Of a DNA stretch of 42,676 nucleotides, positions 1 to 8,197 are shown piece by piece. This stretch comes from CAYWMP01 sp964459445. GTDB lineage: Bacteria; Desulfobacterota; DSM-4660; Desulfatiglandales; HGW-15. Under the pieces are notes generated by a model, which made no database searches, was not told the DNA's origin, and saw only the letters and a list, made by a program, of their open reading frames with translations. Each line of letters starts with the position of its first letter. Positions within the stretch are counted from its first letter, which is position 1. The position numbers were made by a program, and so were the translations under genes. The stretch is from contig CAYWMP010000028.1 in assembly GCA_964459445.1 (NCBI GenBank), positions 1 through 42,676 on the forward strand, given 5' to 3'.

Positions 1-104
1 TTAAGGTATTCATTGGCCTTGGGGGCACTCAAAGGAAAACAGAAAATCATGAGCAGCGCCAACAACAACAATAAATATCTAAGTGAGATAAAACCCGGAC
101 GCAT
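1..104 (-). CDS. Secreted protein, N-terminal fragment (AttH-like position)
   Basis: The reading frame starts at ATG 104 and runs off the window edge, so only about 34 residues are visible. They form a classic signal peptide: a basic start (MRPGF, then an Arg), a long Leu/Ile core and a small-residue region around SAPKA. A purine-rich GAGAGAGG lies 6 bases upstream inside the end of the preceding permease gene, whose stop codon is one base away, so the two are translationally linked. In ABC operons of the AttEFGH type, the ATPase and FtsX-type permease are followed by a secreted lipocalin-like hydrolase (AttH/CrtC family). The position suggests that identity, but no AttH motif is inside the window, so this is inference only. 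Confidence 0.55.
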   Translation of the reverse strand, partial: MRPGFISLRYLLLLLALLMIFCFPLSAPKANEYL

Positions 105-105
105 A

Positions 106-2700
106 TCAGACCTCTCTCAGGACCAAGGAAGGCGATGATCGAAGAACAATGCGAATAGCAGGGAGGGCAGCGAGAAGTGCGGTGCCGAGTATGAGAGGCA
201 ATGAGAGAAATAGCGAAGGCCAATTCACAGTATAAAGGAAGGTCCATCCGAATGACTGAAGATTGATCACATAGATAAGAAGGTAGGATAAAATAAAGCC
301 ACAAATGACACCCATGACTTCCCCCGAAGTCACCATCAGGACCGCTTCCCAAAAGATCATTGATCTGATCTGTCCATGACTCGCTCCTATGGCCACCAGT
401 GTGTTTAGTTCTCGGATGCGCTCCATTACGAGAACTGTCAGCGTCGTGGTAATCCCTAGGCCCGCTACCAGTAGTGCAATCAAGAGCAGCACTATCGTCA
501 CGGCAAAGGTTTCATCAAAAATCCTCAAAATCTCTTCTCGCAACGCTATGCCTGAGATCATTTCCAGGGCATGGCCTTTGCTGCAACATCCTATGATATC
601 CCTTTGCAGTGCCTGTGCTGCGGCTTCCAGGTCTTGATTTCGATCAACAAAGAAAAATCGGACACCGCTCCATTCCCTCTCTCCGGTGAGTTCTTCGAAC
701 ATAGAAAGTGCAAAAAAAACAATGCCACCGTTCGTTCGATAATCCCTGAAGACACCGAGGATTGGGACATCCAAAACCGTTTCACCCAATTGCAAACGGT
801 ATCGATCGCCTATCCTTGATTTTGTCTGATTTGCAAAAACTTCTGAAACAATGACCCCCTTTCCGGCAATTAAATCCTGCGAGATCTCCTCAAGTCTTCC
901 TTCCTTTAGCAGAAAATCTCCATACCTAAAAAGGATGGACAAGTGCGTGATCTCAAGCTCGTAGGGCATTTCTCCTTGTTTCAATTTCAACGTGCGGTAT
1001 GGGAGCAGCTCCGCGTCCTTCCGCAGCCCCATTATGCCGGCGATGACATCTTCAGGAAGCGGATCACGATACTCATTGAAGCCTGCCATTTTGGCCCGCA
1101 GAAAGAGATCACCGCTCACGGTTTGGTTGACCCATATCTCCACCGTATGTCGAAAACTGTGTATCATGATGACAAGGGAAACAAACAATGCCACGGCCGT
1201 TACCAAGGCCCCCACAGAGATAGCGGCGCGTTTACCCGAATCCCGCAAATAGCGTCCGCCGAGAAACGCCGGTTCACCGCCCAGCCGTTTGAGAAAGGTT
1301 GGTAAGGTTGTTCCCATCCATTGCAGTGCCGATGGCGCCATCATATAAAACCCAACGATGAGGAACATGACGGCCAAATACCCGGCAAGAGGTATCCCTT
1401 GAAAACCCGGCAATTTTGAAACAGGCAAGCTCAAAAGGACCGATACCAAACCCAAAATCGCCAACCGCCTGTTTAGGCTTTTTTGCTTCGGAACCATTTC
1501 ATGGAGAAACATCGCTTCCCGAGGAGAAACAAAGGATGCTTCCCGGGCCGGTCCATAGGCCGCCATGAGGCAAACACCGACGGTCACCAAGAATGAGAGG
1601 AGGATCTCCCATGAGTCCAGATGCAATCCTTCTACATGAACCCTTACGAATAGATTGCTTATGGTATCGCTTATCCCTCCGAGAAGATATTTTGTCAAAA
1701 AGGATCCAATTGGAATCGCCAGAAGCCAACCTATGATCCCCAGAAAAATCCCTTCACCGATCACCAATCCGAATATCCTTTGGGAAGAAGAACCCAAGGA
1801 TCGTAGGATCGCAAGTTCACGCCGCCTTGAAGCGGCATTGAGCGATACCAGGCTGTAAACGAGGAACATGCCTACAAAGAGGGAAACGAAGCTGAGTAAA
1901 GAGAGATTGAGTTGATAGGCCCCAATCATCATTTGTCCGGATTCCTTCGCCTCATTGGGGGCCTCAAAAACAATACCAGGAGGCAAAAGGGCCCTTAGTT
2001 GATGTAAATCCTTTTTTGTAACATCGGATTTCAGGCGCAAGTCGATGCGATCCACCCACCCATGAAGCCCCGTGAATTCCTGCATAGATGCAATATCCAC
2101 AAGGCCCATGTTCCCTGCCTCTAACAACGCCAACCCCTTTTGTTCGAGAACACCGACTATCTTGAAATCCTGTTTTTGATGAACATGTTCCAGGGGAATT
2201 ATTCCGCCCGATTTCAATCCCAATTTGCCCCCAAGTTGCTGACTAATAAAGATGGTTCCGGGAATGGTGACAAGGTCTCGCCAGGCAGTAGAATCATCTT
2301 TCGAAGGTGTTTGAACCTCCCAACTGCGCAAGGTTCGATCGAGGATGGGGTCTAAACCTATCAGAAAAAGAGGCTCCGCATCCTTTTTCGAGATAACGAC
2401 ATAACTGGTGATGAGTGGAGAAGCAGTCTCAATGGCCGGATGCCTTTGAAGCTCGGCCACAAGACCCTCGGGGACCCGGCCTCCAGGCCTTACTACGACC
2501 CAGTCGGCCTTCCCAGAGATTAGATCTATTGTTCGGGTGAAGGATTCAAGGGATGCATCTACTGCGAGGCGTACGCTTGTGAATACGGCGGCTCCAATGG
2601 CAATACCGCAAAGAACCGCAAGGACGCGCCAAGGATGCAAGGCCAATTGGCGCATGCTGAACCAGCGCATCAGTCGTAGGAAGAATATTATGCGTTGCAT
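106..2700 (-). CDS. ABC transporter permease, MacB/FtsX (LolCE-like) type
   Basis: An 864-residue inner-membrane permease. The N-terminal membrane anchor (about residues 24-46) is followed by a MacB-like periplasmic core (about 47-250), an FtsX transmembrane block (about 265-385, containing RRRELAILRSLG), two central helices (about 415-460), a second periplasmic domain (about 520-725) and a C-terminal FtsX block (about 735-860, containing MERIRELNTLVAIGAS). Two FtsX domains in one chain correspond to AttF plus AttG or to a LolC/E-like duplication. AAAGGG precedes the ATG at 2700. It lies 8 bases after the ATPase gene and one base before a secreted-protein gene, so it probably exports or extracts a lipid or lipoprotein-like substrate. 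The substrate cannot be read from the sequence. Confidence 0.9.
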   Translation of the reverse strand: MQRIIFFLRLMRWFSMRQLALHPWRVLAVLCGIAIGAAVFTSVRLAVDASLESFTRTIDLISGKADWVVVRPGGRVPEGLVAELQRHPAIETASPLITSYVVISKKDAEPLFLIGLDPILDRTLRSWEVQTPSKDDSTAWRDLVTIPGTIFISQQLGGKLGLKSGGIIPLEHVHQKQDFKIVGVLEQKGLALLEAGNMGLVDIASMQEFTGLHGWVDRIDLRLKSDVTKKDLHQLRALLPPGIVFEAPNEAKESGQMMIGAYQLNLSLLSFVSLFVGMFLVYSLVSLNAASRRRELAILRSLGSSSQRIFGLVIGEGIFLGIIGWLLAIPIGSFLTKYLLGGISDTISNLFVRVHVEGLHLDSWEILLSFLVTVGVCLMAAYGPAREASFVSPREAMFLHEMVPKQKSLNRRLAILGLVSVLLSLPVSKLPGFQGIPLAGYLAVMFLIVGFYMMAPSALQWMGTTLPTFLKRLGGEPAFLGGRYLRDSGKRAAISVGALVTAVALFVSLVIMIHSFRHTVEIWVNQTVSGDLFLRAKMAGFNEYRDPLPEDVIAGIMGLRKDAELLPYRTLKLKQGEMPYELEITHLSILFRYGDFLLKEGRLEEISQDLIAGKGVIVSEVFANQTKSRIGDRYRLQLGETVLDVPILGVFRDYRTNGGIVFFALSMFEELTGEREWSGVRFFFVDRNQDLEAAAQALQRDIIGCCSKGHALEMISGIALREEILRIFDETFAVTIVLLLIALLVAGLGITTTLTVLVMERIRELNTLVAIGASHGQIRSMIFWEAVLMVTSGEVMGVICGFILSYLLIYVINLQSFGWTFLYTVNWPSLFLSLPLILGTALLAALPAIRIVLRSSPSLVLREV

Positions 2701-2708
2701 CAGTCCCT

Positions 2709-3395
2709 TTACGTGATCCGCCCATCTTTAAGGGCCATCTGAAAAGAGGCAAAAGAATCCGCGAGCTTACTGTGAGTGGCGATGATAATCGTGGTCCCAA
2801 GGCGGCGGTTAAGATCTGCCATCAATTCGACTACCGCCCCTCCATTTCGGCTATCCAGATTACCAGTGGGTTCGTCGGCTAGAATCAGCTCAGGTTCGTT
2901 GATAAGCGCCCGTGAAATCGCAGTCCGCTGCATTTCTCCGCCGGACAACTGCGCCGGGTAATGGCCTAATCGCTTTTTAAGACCCAGCCAACTGAGGAGT
3001 TCCATTGCCCGCTCTTTCACCCCTTGATATGTCTTTCCCATGAGTAGGGCGGGTAGACACACATTTTCCAAAACAGTCAATGTGGGCAGAAGATTGAAGG
3101 TTTGAAAAACCATCCCGACAACGTCCCTTCGGTATTGATTCAGATCCTTTTGCGAGGCTTTTTTGAGGTCGTGTCCGGCTACGCTGAGATGCCCGCTTGT
3201 CGGCGTGTCAAGGCCCGCAATCATCGCGAGCAGGGTACTCTTGCCGGAGCCGCTGTCTCCCTTGAGAACAACCAATTCACCACGATCAATTTCCAGGTCC
3301 ACGCCTTGTACCCCGATGATCTCTGTCGATCCCATTGGATAGATGCGCGTTAGTCCTTGGGCGAAAATGAGTTGCTCCTTCACACTTTTGTTCAT
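2709..3395 (-). CDS. ABC transporter ATP-binding protein, LolD/MacB type
   Basis: A 228-residue ATPase of the LolD/FtsE group that powers the adjacent FtsX-type permease. Walker A is GDSGSGKS (residues 47-54 region), the Q-loop Gln is near 98, the signature is LSGGEMQR (150-157) and Walker B is ILADEP (171-176) followed by TGNLD. A longer frame reaches 3479, but the start MNKSVKEQ at 3395 is preferred: it follows AGGGGAG with good spacing, gives the usual family length, and the extra 28 residues only read through the end of the EamA gene. The upstream EamA stop lies 2 bases away, so the genes are cotranscribed. Confidence 0.92.
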   Translation of the reverse strand: MNKSVKEQLIFAQGLTRIYPMGSTEIIGVQGVDLEIDRGELVVLKGDSGSGKSTLLAMIAGLDTPTSGHLSVAGHDLKKASQKDLNQYRRDVVGMVFQTFNLLPTLTVLENVCLPALLMGKTYQGVKERAMELLSWLGLKKRLGHYPAQLSGGEMQRTAISRALINEPELILADEPTGNLDSRNGGAVVELMADLNRRLGTTIIIATHSKLADSFASFQMALKDGRIT

Positions 3396-3397
3396 AG

Positions 3398-4309
3398 TTA
3401 GCACTCCCCTGCATTCTTTTTCGCTTTGTAGCGATTTAAGGCGATCGAACTTCCCACAATCATTAAACCGCCCAACCAAAAACGCCCGCTCAACTGTTCG
3501 CTGAAGAGAAAAAATCCTATAGCCGTGGTGAAAATCACTTCAACGGTGAGAAGGATTCCACCCTCCCAGCTTTTGCAATATTGGAAACCATGATTCATGA
3601 GTAGCTGTGCGCTCAACGCAATGCAAACAATGCCGCCGAGGATAAGGCCGTCAGACAGGGTAGCGGGAATCTGTGGTTCAGCGAGATAGGGTGGAAATGT
3701 GAGTACCGCTCCGATCAAACAAAAATAGAAGTAGATCACCACAGACCCATTACTCTGCCTCAGTTTCTTGATCAAAGAAACCGTAAACCCTGCGAATACA
3801 GCAGACAGCATGCCGGTCGTTTGGCCGAGGAGGCTTCCCTCAAGCTTGATGTCAAAAAGGATCAAAACCCCACTGATAGCCGCCAGCACAAAGAGGCCCT
3901 CTACCCTATTAATATCCTCCTTAAATAGCAGGAAGGAGAATAAGGCGCTGAACGCGGGAAATGAATAGAACAGGATCATGGCCGTTGAAAGGGGTATCTG
4001 GCGAATGGCAGTGATCATTAGAAAGAAGGCAATGGACCCCGTTACACCACGGATGACCAAAAGAGGCACATTATGGCCTTTGAATGGATTTTGATACCAA
4101 CCAAATAAACAAAGGAGTATGACCATGCCAAAGAAAAAACGATAAAAGGCAATATCCCAAACCCGGAAAGACGGCCCTAGAATCTTGATCAACGTGTCAA
4201 GAACGGCAAAAAAGAAGGCCGAACACAACATCAGAAGCGGGCCGGGATTCAAACTCATCGCTTGAGTGTTTTGACCACTTTTCCCTGATGATTCCCCTAT
4301 ACCTTGCAT
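3398..4309 (-). CDS. EamA/DMT-superfamily membrane permease
   Basis: A 303-residue integral membrane protein with about ten hydrophobic helices arranged as two EamA repeats of about 130 residues each, for example LLMLCSAFFFAVLDTLIKIL near the start and GGILLTVEVIFTTAIGFFLF in the second half. This drug/metabolite transporter family exports metabolites, amino acids or nucleotides, and the substrate cannot be inferred. An internal Met at residue 18 (MSLNPGPLL) could be the true start, because the first 17 residues are hydrophilic and poorly typical. It heads the operon, and its stop is almost fused to the ATPase start. Whether it serves the ABC system or is simply cotranscribed is unclear. Confidence 0.88.
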   Translation of the reverse strand: MQGIGESSGKSGQNTQAMSLNPGPLLMLCSAFFFAVLDTLIKILGPSFRVWDIAFYRFFFGMVILLCLFGWYQNPFKGHNVPLLVIRGVTGSIAFFLMITAIRQIPLSTAMILFYSFPAFSALFSFLLFKEDINRVEGLFVLAAISGVLILFDIKLEGSLLGQTTGMLSAVFAGFTVSLIKKLRQSNGSVVIYFYFCLIGAVLTFPPYLAEPQIPATLSDGLILGGIVCIALSAQLLMNHGFQYCKSWEGGILLTVEVIFTTAIGFFLFSEQLSGRFWLGGLMIVGSSIALNRYKAKKNAGEC

Positions 4310-4754
4310 TGAGAAACCGCCTTTCGAACTGGTTGTTGTAACAAGGTCTATGGTTAACGGTTAGACCATGATTGTGTCAAAGAAAAACGTAAGGGGATTT
4401 TGATCTTCATCACTCTTCTCTTTTATCCAGAATCCGCCGGTAGCCGACAAGTTGCGAGCTCTTCTAAATTGACTCGTATAGGTTCAAAACATCCATGAAA
4501 GATTGAAACAAGACATGTAATAGGATTTCCCTCTGTCCGTCTAATAGATTAGATGGCTGCAATCAGGGTTGCATAGAATCTTAAACCAGCTTGGATCTAA
4601 AGCCTCAGCAATATGAAGAAAATTGAAATAGGATGCAACCAAACCATACTTTTCTCCAATGTCAAAAGAGGGCTCAAAGAGGGGAAAACCCCTTAGGATT
4701 AAAACAATCATCAAAACACAAATCGTATTTCATAGATATATGAGGAGGACTAAA
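4310..4754. other. Divergent intergenic region with promoters presumed
   Basis: 445 bases separate the leftward transporter operon from the rightward lipoprotein gene. The region is AT-rich and must hold promoters in both directions, but I cannot pick a convincing -35/-10 pair. A small hairpin, AGGGG-AAAA-CCCCT, lies at 4680-4693 upstream of the lipoprotein. No credible reading frame is present. Confidence 0.5.
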
Positions 4755-5189
4755 ATGAAAAAGGTGCTATCTATCCTGGCCATTGTGGCTGTGGTTATTG
4801 CTTTAACAGCATGTGCCTCTATTCCCAAAGATCGCTATAATACGCAGAAGGGCGCTGTCATCGGCGCGGGTGTTGGCGCACTTGCCGGTCAAATCATAGG
4901 TGGAAACACTGAAGGAACCCTTATAGGCGCCGGTGTGGGTACTCTTTTGGGTGCACTTGTTGGCAATGCGGTTGACCAAAACTACGAGGCCGGCAGAGAG
5001 GCTGCAAGGACGAACAGGCGTGTTGTTTACTATGACGATCACGGGGGTCGTGTTGAAGCAATCCCGGGACCCTATAACCAGCGCACAAACTGTCGGAAAG
5101 TGACCAAGAAGATATGGGAAGAGGGAAGACTGGTTAGCGAAACCGTCGAAGAGATCTGTGAAGGGAAGAGATCGACAAGCGATTACTAA
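4755..5189 (+). CDS. Glycine-zipper outer-membrane lipoprotein
   Basis: A 144-residue lipoprotein. The signal peptide MKKVLSILAIVAVVIALTAC ends in a lipobox with the lipidated Cys at residue 20. It is followed by a Gly-rich zipper (residues about 31-75, repeats of GAGVGALAG and GTLLGALVG) able to form a two-helix membrane hairpin, and a basic/acidic C-terminal tail with two Cys. The family (Gly-zipper 2TM, Rick/SlyB/OmpA-like surface antigens) has envelope-integrity roles. A strong GAGGAGG at 4742-4748 fixes the start at 4755 even though the open frame extends further upstream. The gene is monocistronic and converges on the hydrolase gene. Confidence 0.88.
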   Translation: MKKVLSILAIVAVVIALTACASIPKDRYNTQKGAVIGAGVGALAGQIIGGNTEGTLIGAGVGTLLGALVGNAVDQNYEAGREAARTNRRVVYYDDHGGRVEAIPGPYNQRTNCRKVTKKIWEEGRLVSETVEEICEGKRSTSDY

Positions 5190-5200
5190 TAGCATAGTCG

Positions 5201-5677
5201 TCAATCGCCCAACAATCGCTCCCACGCTATAGTCTTGAAGGTTTTATGGAGGAAATGATCGTCATCAACGACGTTGAAGTCGAGATTCAAAAATACTTCC
5301 TGGGCAACCCTTTGAACATCCTTAAGGGGGATCACCTCATCCCCTTTTCCGTGATAGATCGACACGGGGATTGAAATCCTGTTTTTTTTATAGGCCGTGA
5401 ATTCCATGAGGTTGATGGCCGGCGCCAAGAGGGTTAACCGATCCACCTTTGGCTCGTTTTCCATGGCAAAAATAGAACCCATCAACCCCCCGAAGCTTGA
5501 TCCCACGATTCTGATATGGCTCTTCTCTTCAAGCAATCCCTTGAGCTTTTCCATCCTCTTTTCAAGCTCACCCGAGAAATTGGGAATAATCATATCCGGG
5601 AACTTTTTTTTAAAAAAGACGGATTTTGTACCCTTGTTGCTGCTTTCAAGCCCGTGAATAAAAATCCTAACCGGCAT
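5201..5677 (-). CDS. YqiA/YcfP-like small alpha/beta hydrolase (esterase)
   Basis: 158 residues with a compact alpha/beta-hydrolase fold. The oxyanion region is FIHGLESS (residues 6-13), the nucleophile elbow is GSSFGG with Ser61, the probable acid is Asp113 in YHGKGDEVIPL, and the base is His141 in DDDHFLHK. The triad order and length fit the YqiA/UPF0227 esterases. The ATG at 5677 is chosen over a TTG two codons upstream because AGGA sits 6 bases before it. The substrate is unknown. It is convergent with the lipoprotein gene only 11 bases away, and no terminator is visible between them. Confidence 0.82.
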   Translation of the reverse strand: MPVRIFIHGLESSNKGTKSVFFKKKFPDMIIPNFSGELEKRMEKLKGLLEEKSHIRIVGSSFGGLMGSIFAMENEPKVDRLTLLAPAINLMEFTAYKKNRISIPVSIYHGKGDEVIPLKDVQRVAQEVFLNLDFNVVDDDHFLHKTFKTIAWERLLGD

Positions 5678-5747
5678 GGCCAATCCTGATTATTATTACC
5701 TGAATCGATATGAGTGTAATAGTACACCGGGGGAGAATATTAGACAG

Positions 5748-5819
5748 GATACCTGCCGCGCCGACCCGCCGCCGCATAAAGCTATGCACGGCAAGCGGCT
5801 TCGGCCGGCCGGTAGGATC
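5748..5819. repeat. GC-rich imperfect foldback between hydrolase and greA
   Basis: A strongly GC-rich island in AT-richer surroundings forms a long imperfect hairpin. The centre is GCATA-AAGC-TATGC (5774-5787), and the outer bases include ACCTGCCG on the left and GGCCGGTAGG on the right. Part of it (AAGCTATG then CGGCAAG) recurs in a GC-rich insert inside the repeat at 41855-42084. It lies just after the stop of greA on the minus strand and could serve as a terminator, though no U-run follows. It resembles REP/MITE-type dispersed palindromes. Confidence 0.5.
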
Positions 5820-5855
5820 AACAAGCCATCTTCAGATACTAATCCGGGGATGCTC

Positions 5856-6323
5856 CTAGGTAATCTCTACAATTTCAAATTCCTGGACCCCGCCCGGGGT
5901 ATTGACTTTCACCTCATCGCCGACCTCTCGCCCTATAAGGGCCTGCCCCAATGGGGAAGTCACCGATATCCTGCCCCGGTCAGGATCTGACTCATAGGGA
6001 CCAATCAATTGGTAGCTAATTTCCTCATCTTTTTGGAGATCATATAGCAATACAGTCCTTCCAAAAACCACATTATCAGTTGGACCATCATCGATCTCTA
6101 TGACCTCGGCCTTCCCGATTGCTCCCTTGAGTTCGATGATCTTTGCTGCAATAAAGCCCTGCCTTTCCTTGGCAGCATGATATTCGGCATTCTCACTCAA
6201 ATCCCCATGACGCCGGGCTTCCTCAATCGCACGGATATTTTCGGGTCTTTCCACACCTTCAAATCGAGCTAAATCCGTTTTAAGCTTTTCGAGTCCTTCA
6301 CTGGTCATTGGAATACGTGTCAT
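5856..6323 (-). CDS. greA: Transcription elongation factor GreA
   Basis: 155 residues, the usual GreA length. It rescues backtracked RNA polymerase by stimulating transcript cleavage through the secondary channel. The N-terminal coiled coil (residues about 8-75) carries the acidic tip and the hallmark RRHGDLSENAEYHAAKE segment. The C-terminal FKBP-like domain contains VTSPLGQALIGREVGDEV. The ATG at 6323 has AGGAGAGAG about 5 bases upstream. It is the last gene of a leftward run with the small membrane protein and the homocysteine protein upstream, but 119 bases separate it from them, so it probably has its own promoter. Confidence 0.97.
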   Translation of the reverse strand: MTRIPMTSEGLEKLKTDLARFEGVERPENIRAIEEARRHGDLSENAEYHAAKERQGFIAAKIIELKGAIGKAEVIEIDDGPTDNVVFGRTVLLYDLQKDEEISYQLIGPYESDPDRGRISVTSPLGQALIGREVGDEVKVNTPGGVQEFEIVEIT

Positions 6324-6339
6324 GAATCTCTCTCCTAGC

Positions 6340-6360
6340 GGTTCCAGGTTCAGGGTTCAC
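6340..6360. repeat. Heptanucleotide tandem repeat, 3 copies
   Basis: Three consecutive 7-mers, GGTTCCA GGTTCAG GGTTCAC, lie just upstream of greA. The phase of seven matches the TCAATCT array at 27066-27100, suggesting a general tendency of this genome for heptamer slippage repeats. Confidence 0.6.
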
Positions 6361-6442
6361 AGGTTATATAGTTTGCTGATATTCTTAACTTTATTGATTC
6401 CGTGATAGGAGTGCCTTAGATTGGCATTCGGGCCCGATTAGA

Positions 6443-6643
6443 TCACGTCTTTAAACCTACTTTTGAGTCCGGTGTGTCATGGCCCTGGATCTCTATAGGC
6501 TTTGTCATGGAGCAGTTTGCACTGCTCTCTCCCGCCTCGCATCCACATCCCACCTTGCGGCCTGAAAAGGTTCTGTATATGCGCTTGCCAATGAATAGTG
6601 CCGCAATCAGGACTATAATAAGGACAACGGCGTTTTGAATCAT
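6443..6643 (-). CDS. Small Cys-rich membrane protein (FeoB-associated type)
   Basis: 66 residues: one N-terminal membrane helix (about residues 4-20, VVLIIVLIAALFIG), a basic stretch, then a GCGCEAG motif and a third Cys (SANC). This matches the pattern of FeoB-associated Cys-rich membrane proteins, which are thought to accompany ferrous iron uptake, although no feoA/feoB is in this window. GGAGG precedes the ATG by about 9 bases. The gene lies 22 bases downstream of the homocysteine protein and is probably cotranscribed with it. That pairing is unusual and may hint at metal or sulfide handling, but this is inference. Confidence 0.6.
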   Translation of the reverse strand: MIQNAVVLIIVLIAALFIGKRIYRTFSGRKVGCGCEAGESSANCSMTKPIEIQGHDTPDSKVGLKT

Positions 6644-6665
6644 TTAACAATTCCTCCTGCGACCT

Positions 6666-7841
6666 TCACCTCGGTACAGAAGGGAGCAGCTCCTGGGGTT
6701 CGGCCAGGTAGAATTCTCTTTTTTCAATCCACTCCTTGAGTATTTCCGCAATCTCACGTGCCCTGACACATGAGGAAATCGGTACCGTATGAACCTCCTG
6801 GCCGTTGAATTTCATGGTTCCGCTTTTGAGTTCCGCATAACTCACCTGCCCCAGACTGCTGCCTTCGCCCTTGGGATAGTCATTTCCATAATCAATGACT
6901 TGGGTAACAAGCTCTTCATCGGATACGCCCGTAAACCGGGCCATATTTTCATCTAGAATTGGAATCGGGATGCCCAGGCCCAAAGCCAGGGAACAGCCAT
7001 ACCCGAGCATAGACACGCCGGCGATCCATTTGGGGTCCATCTCCTTCATGTCGCCCATAACCATAAGCGTGCCGGCAGGCGAAATTGGCACCCCGCTTTT
7101 ATTCCTTTTGGCTTTAGGATTGTGTTGGGTGCCCGGTCCGATTATGAAACCCTTGGCCCCTCCGAGAAATAACCGCGTTCCCATGCCCAGAGTCATGTAA
7201 TAGGGGTCGTTAAATAGCGGGCTCAACTGTCCGGAAGTGGAGTAGTTGGCATTGCCCGCCCTTGGCTTCAGCACACCCATGTAGGTGTAAACAGTCTTAT
7301 CAGTAAGGTTTATCGCACAGTTGTAATTCTGATAGGCGTTTCTTGGGTTGAGCAAAACAGCATAGGGCAAATCCGTTAGAGTAATTTTCTTGTCGATCTC
7401 CCGGTTCGGGTAACAGTCTGTGCCATAGGCCGTTGCATTAAGTCTAACCTTCTTTCCCGCAACCAGGTCGTGTATGACGTGTCCCCCTCCGTATTTGAAT
7501 TTCCCGGGATGTACTCGATTCAGGGGATCATCCTCAGAGGGCTCTGTTGCGCCGATATAGCAATCCACTGCGGCAATCCCCGCGTAGGCGGGCACACCAT
7601 TCAACCAGACCTTTGCCGCTTTGGTCGTTGGTTTGGTGTGTCCGAAGTTGATGAAAGCCCCGGAAGAGCACATCGGGGCAAAGGTGCCGGTAGTAACAAC
7701 ATCGATCTCTTTGGCCGCTTTTTGTGGGCCCTTGGTCTTAACTATGTCTGTCATTTCGTCGGCCGTCACCACGACCGCTTTGCCTTGCTTTATTCTGCGA
7801 TTGATCTCCTCAATGGTTTTTGTTGTCTTTTTTCGCGGCAC
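6666..7841 (-). CDS. Homocysteine biosynthesis protein (DUF39/HcyBio)
   Basis: A 391-residue member of the HcyBio (DUF39) family. The methanogen homologue MA1821 takes part, with a ferredoxin partner, in converting aspartate semialdehyde and sulfide to homocysteine. Visible features are the N-terminal MCSSGAF motif with Cys58 and the TDCYP motif with Cys143; paired cysteines at such positions are the functional ones in the family. Gly-rich segments follow (SGQLSPLFNDP, GTLMVMGDMKEMDP). No C-terminal CBS domain is present, as in many bacterial versions. The start is GTG 7841 with GGAGGG upstream. The NIL-ferredoxin partner (MA1822-like) is not nearby. The presence of this route fits a sulfide-producing anaerobe. 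Confidence 0.88.
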   Translation of the reverse strand: MPRKKTTKTIEEINRRIKQGKAVVVTADEMTDIVKTKGPQKAAKEIDVVTTGTFAPMCSSGAFINFGHTKPTTKAAKVWLNGVPAYAGIAAVDCYIGATEPSEDDPLNRVHPGKFKYGGGHVIHDLVAGKKVRLNATAYGTDCYPNREIDKKITLTDLPYAVLLNPRNAYQNYNCAINLTDKTVYTYMGVLKPRAGNANYSTSGQLSPLFNDPYYMTLGMGTRLFLGGAKGFIIGPGTQHNPKAKRNKSGVPISPAGTLMVMGDMKEMDPKWIAGVSMLGYGCSLALGLGIPIPILDENMARFTGVSDEELVTQVIDYGNDYPKGEGSSLGQVSYAELKSGTMKFNGQEVHTVPISSCVRAREIAEILKEWIEKREFYLAEPQELLPSVPR

Positions 7842-7993
7842 TTCGGATCATCCCTCCGTCTCTGATTAATTCAAGTTTTCACTATAAGAATTCCCCTTTC
7901 ACAATACAAGCGAAAGTTTTGAGAAGAGCTATGATTCCCAAATCCACCATTTAATTCAGGATACTTCAACTCAATCAATTGCTTATGATATGT

Positions 7994-8122
7994 CCCTGAT
8001 CACCAGAAAGGTATCAGATGTTAGGCGCCGAGGAGCGACGACCGAGTCGTAGGTCGCAATACGCCGCAGGGAGGAGCGCCCGAAGGCAACACCACAGATG
8101 ATGCCTTTATGGTGGATCAGGG
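7994..8122. repeat. Foldback repeat upstream of kdsA
   Basis: An imperfect inverted repeat with arms at about 7994-8020 and 8095-8122 (CCCTGATC, ACCA, AAAGG and ATCA in matching order). It encloses a GC-rich centre with its own hairpin (GCGAC...GTCGC around 8035-8057). The element occupies most of the 356-base space (7842-8197) between the divergent homocysteine gene and kdsA. It has MITE-like form, without coding capacity or a clear target duplication. The promoter of kdsA must lie inside or next to it. Confidence 0.6.
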
Positions 8123-8197
8123 TGATTCCACAATCCTTGACTTATGACAAACCTTTCCAATAGCATAGGTTTCATTCTTGGAAAAAAGGTTTTTACA

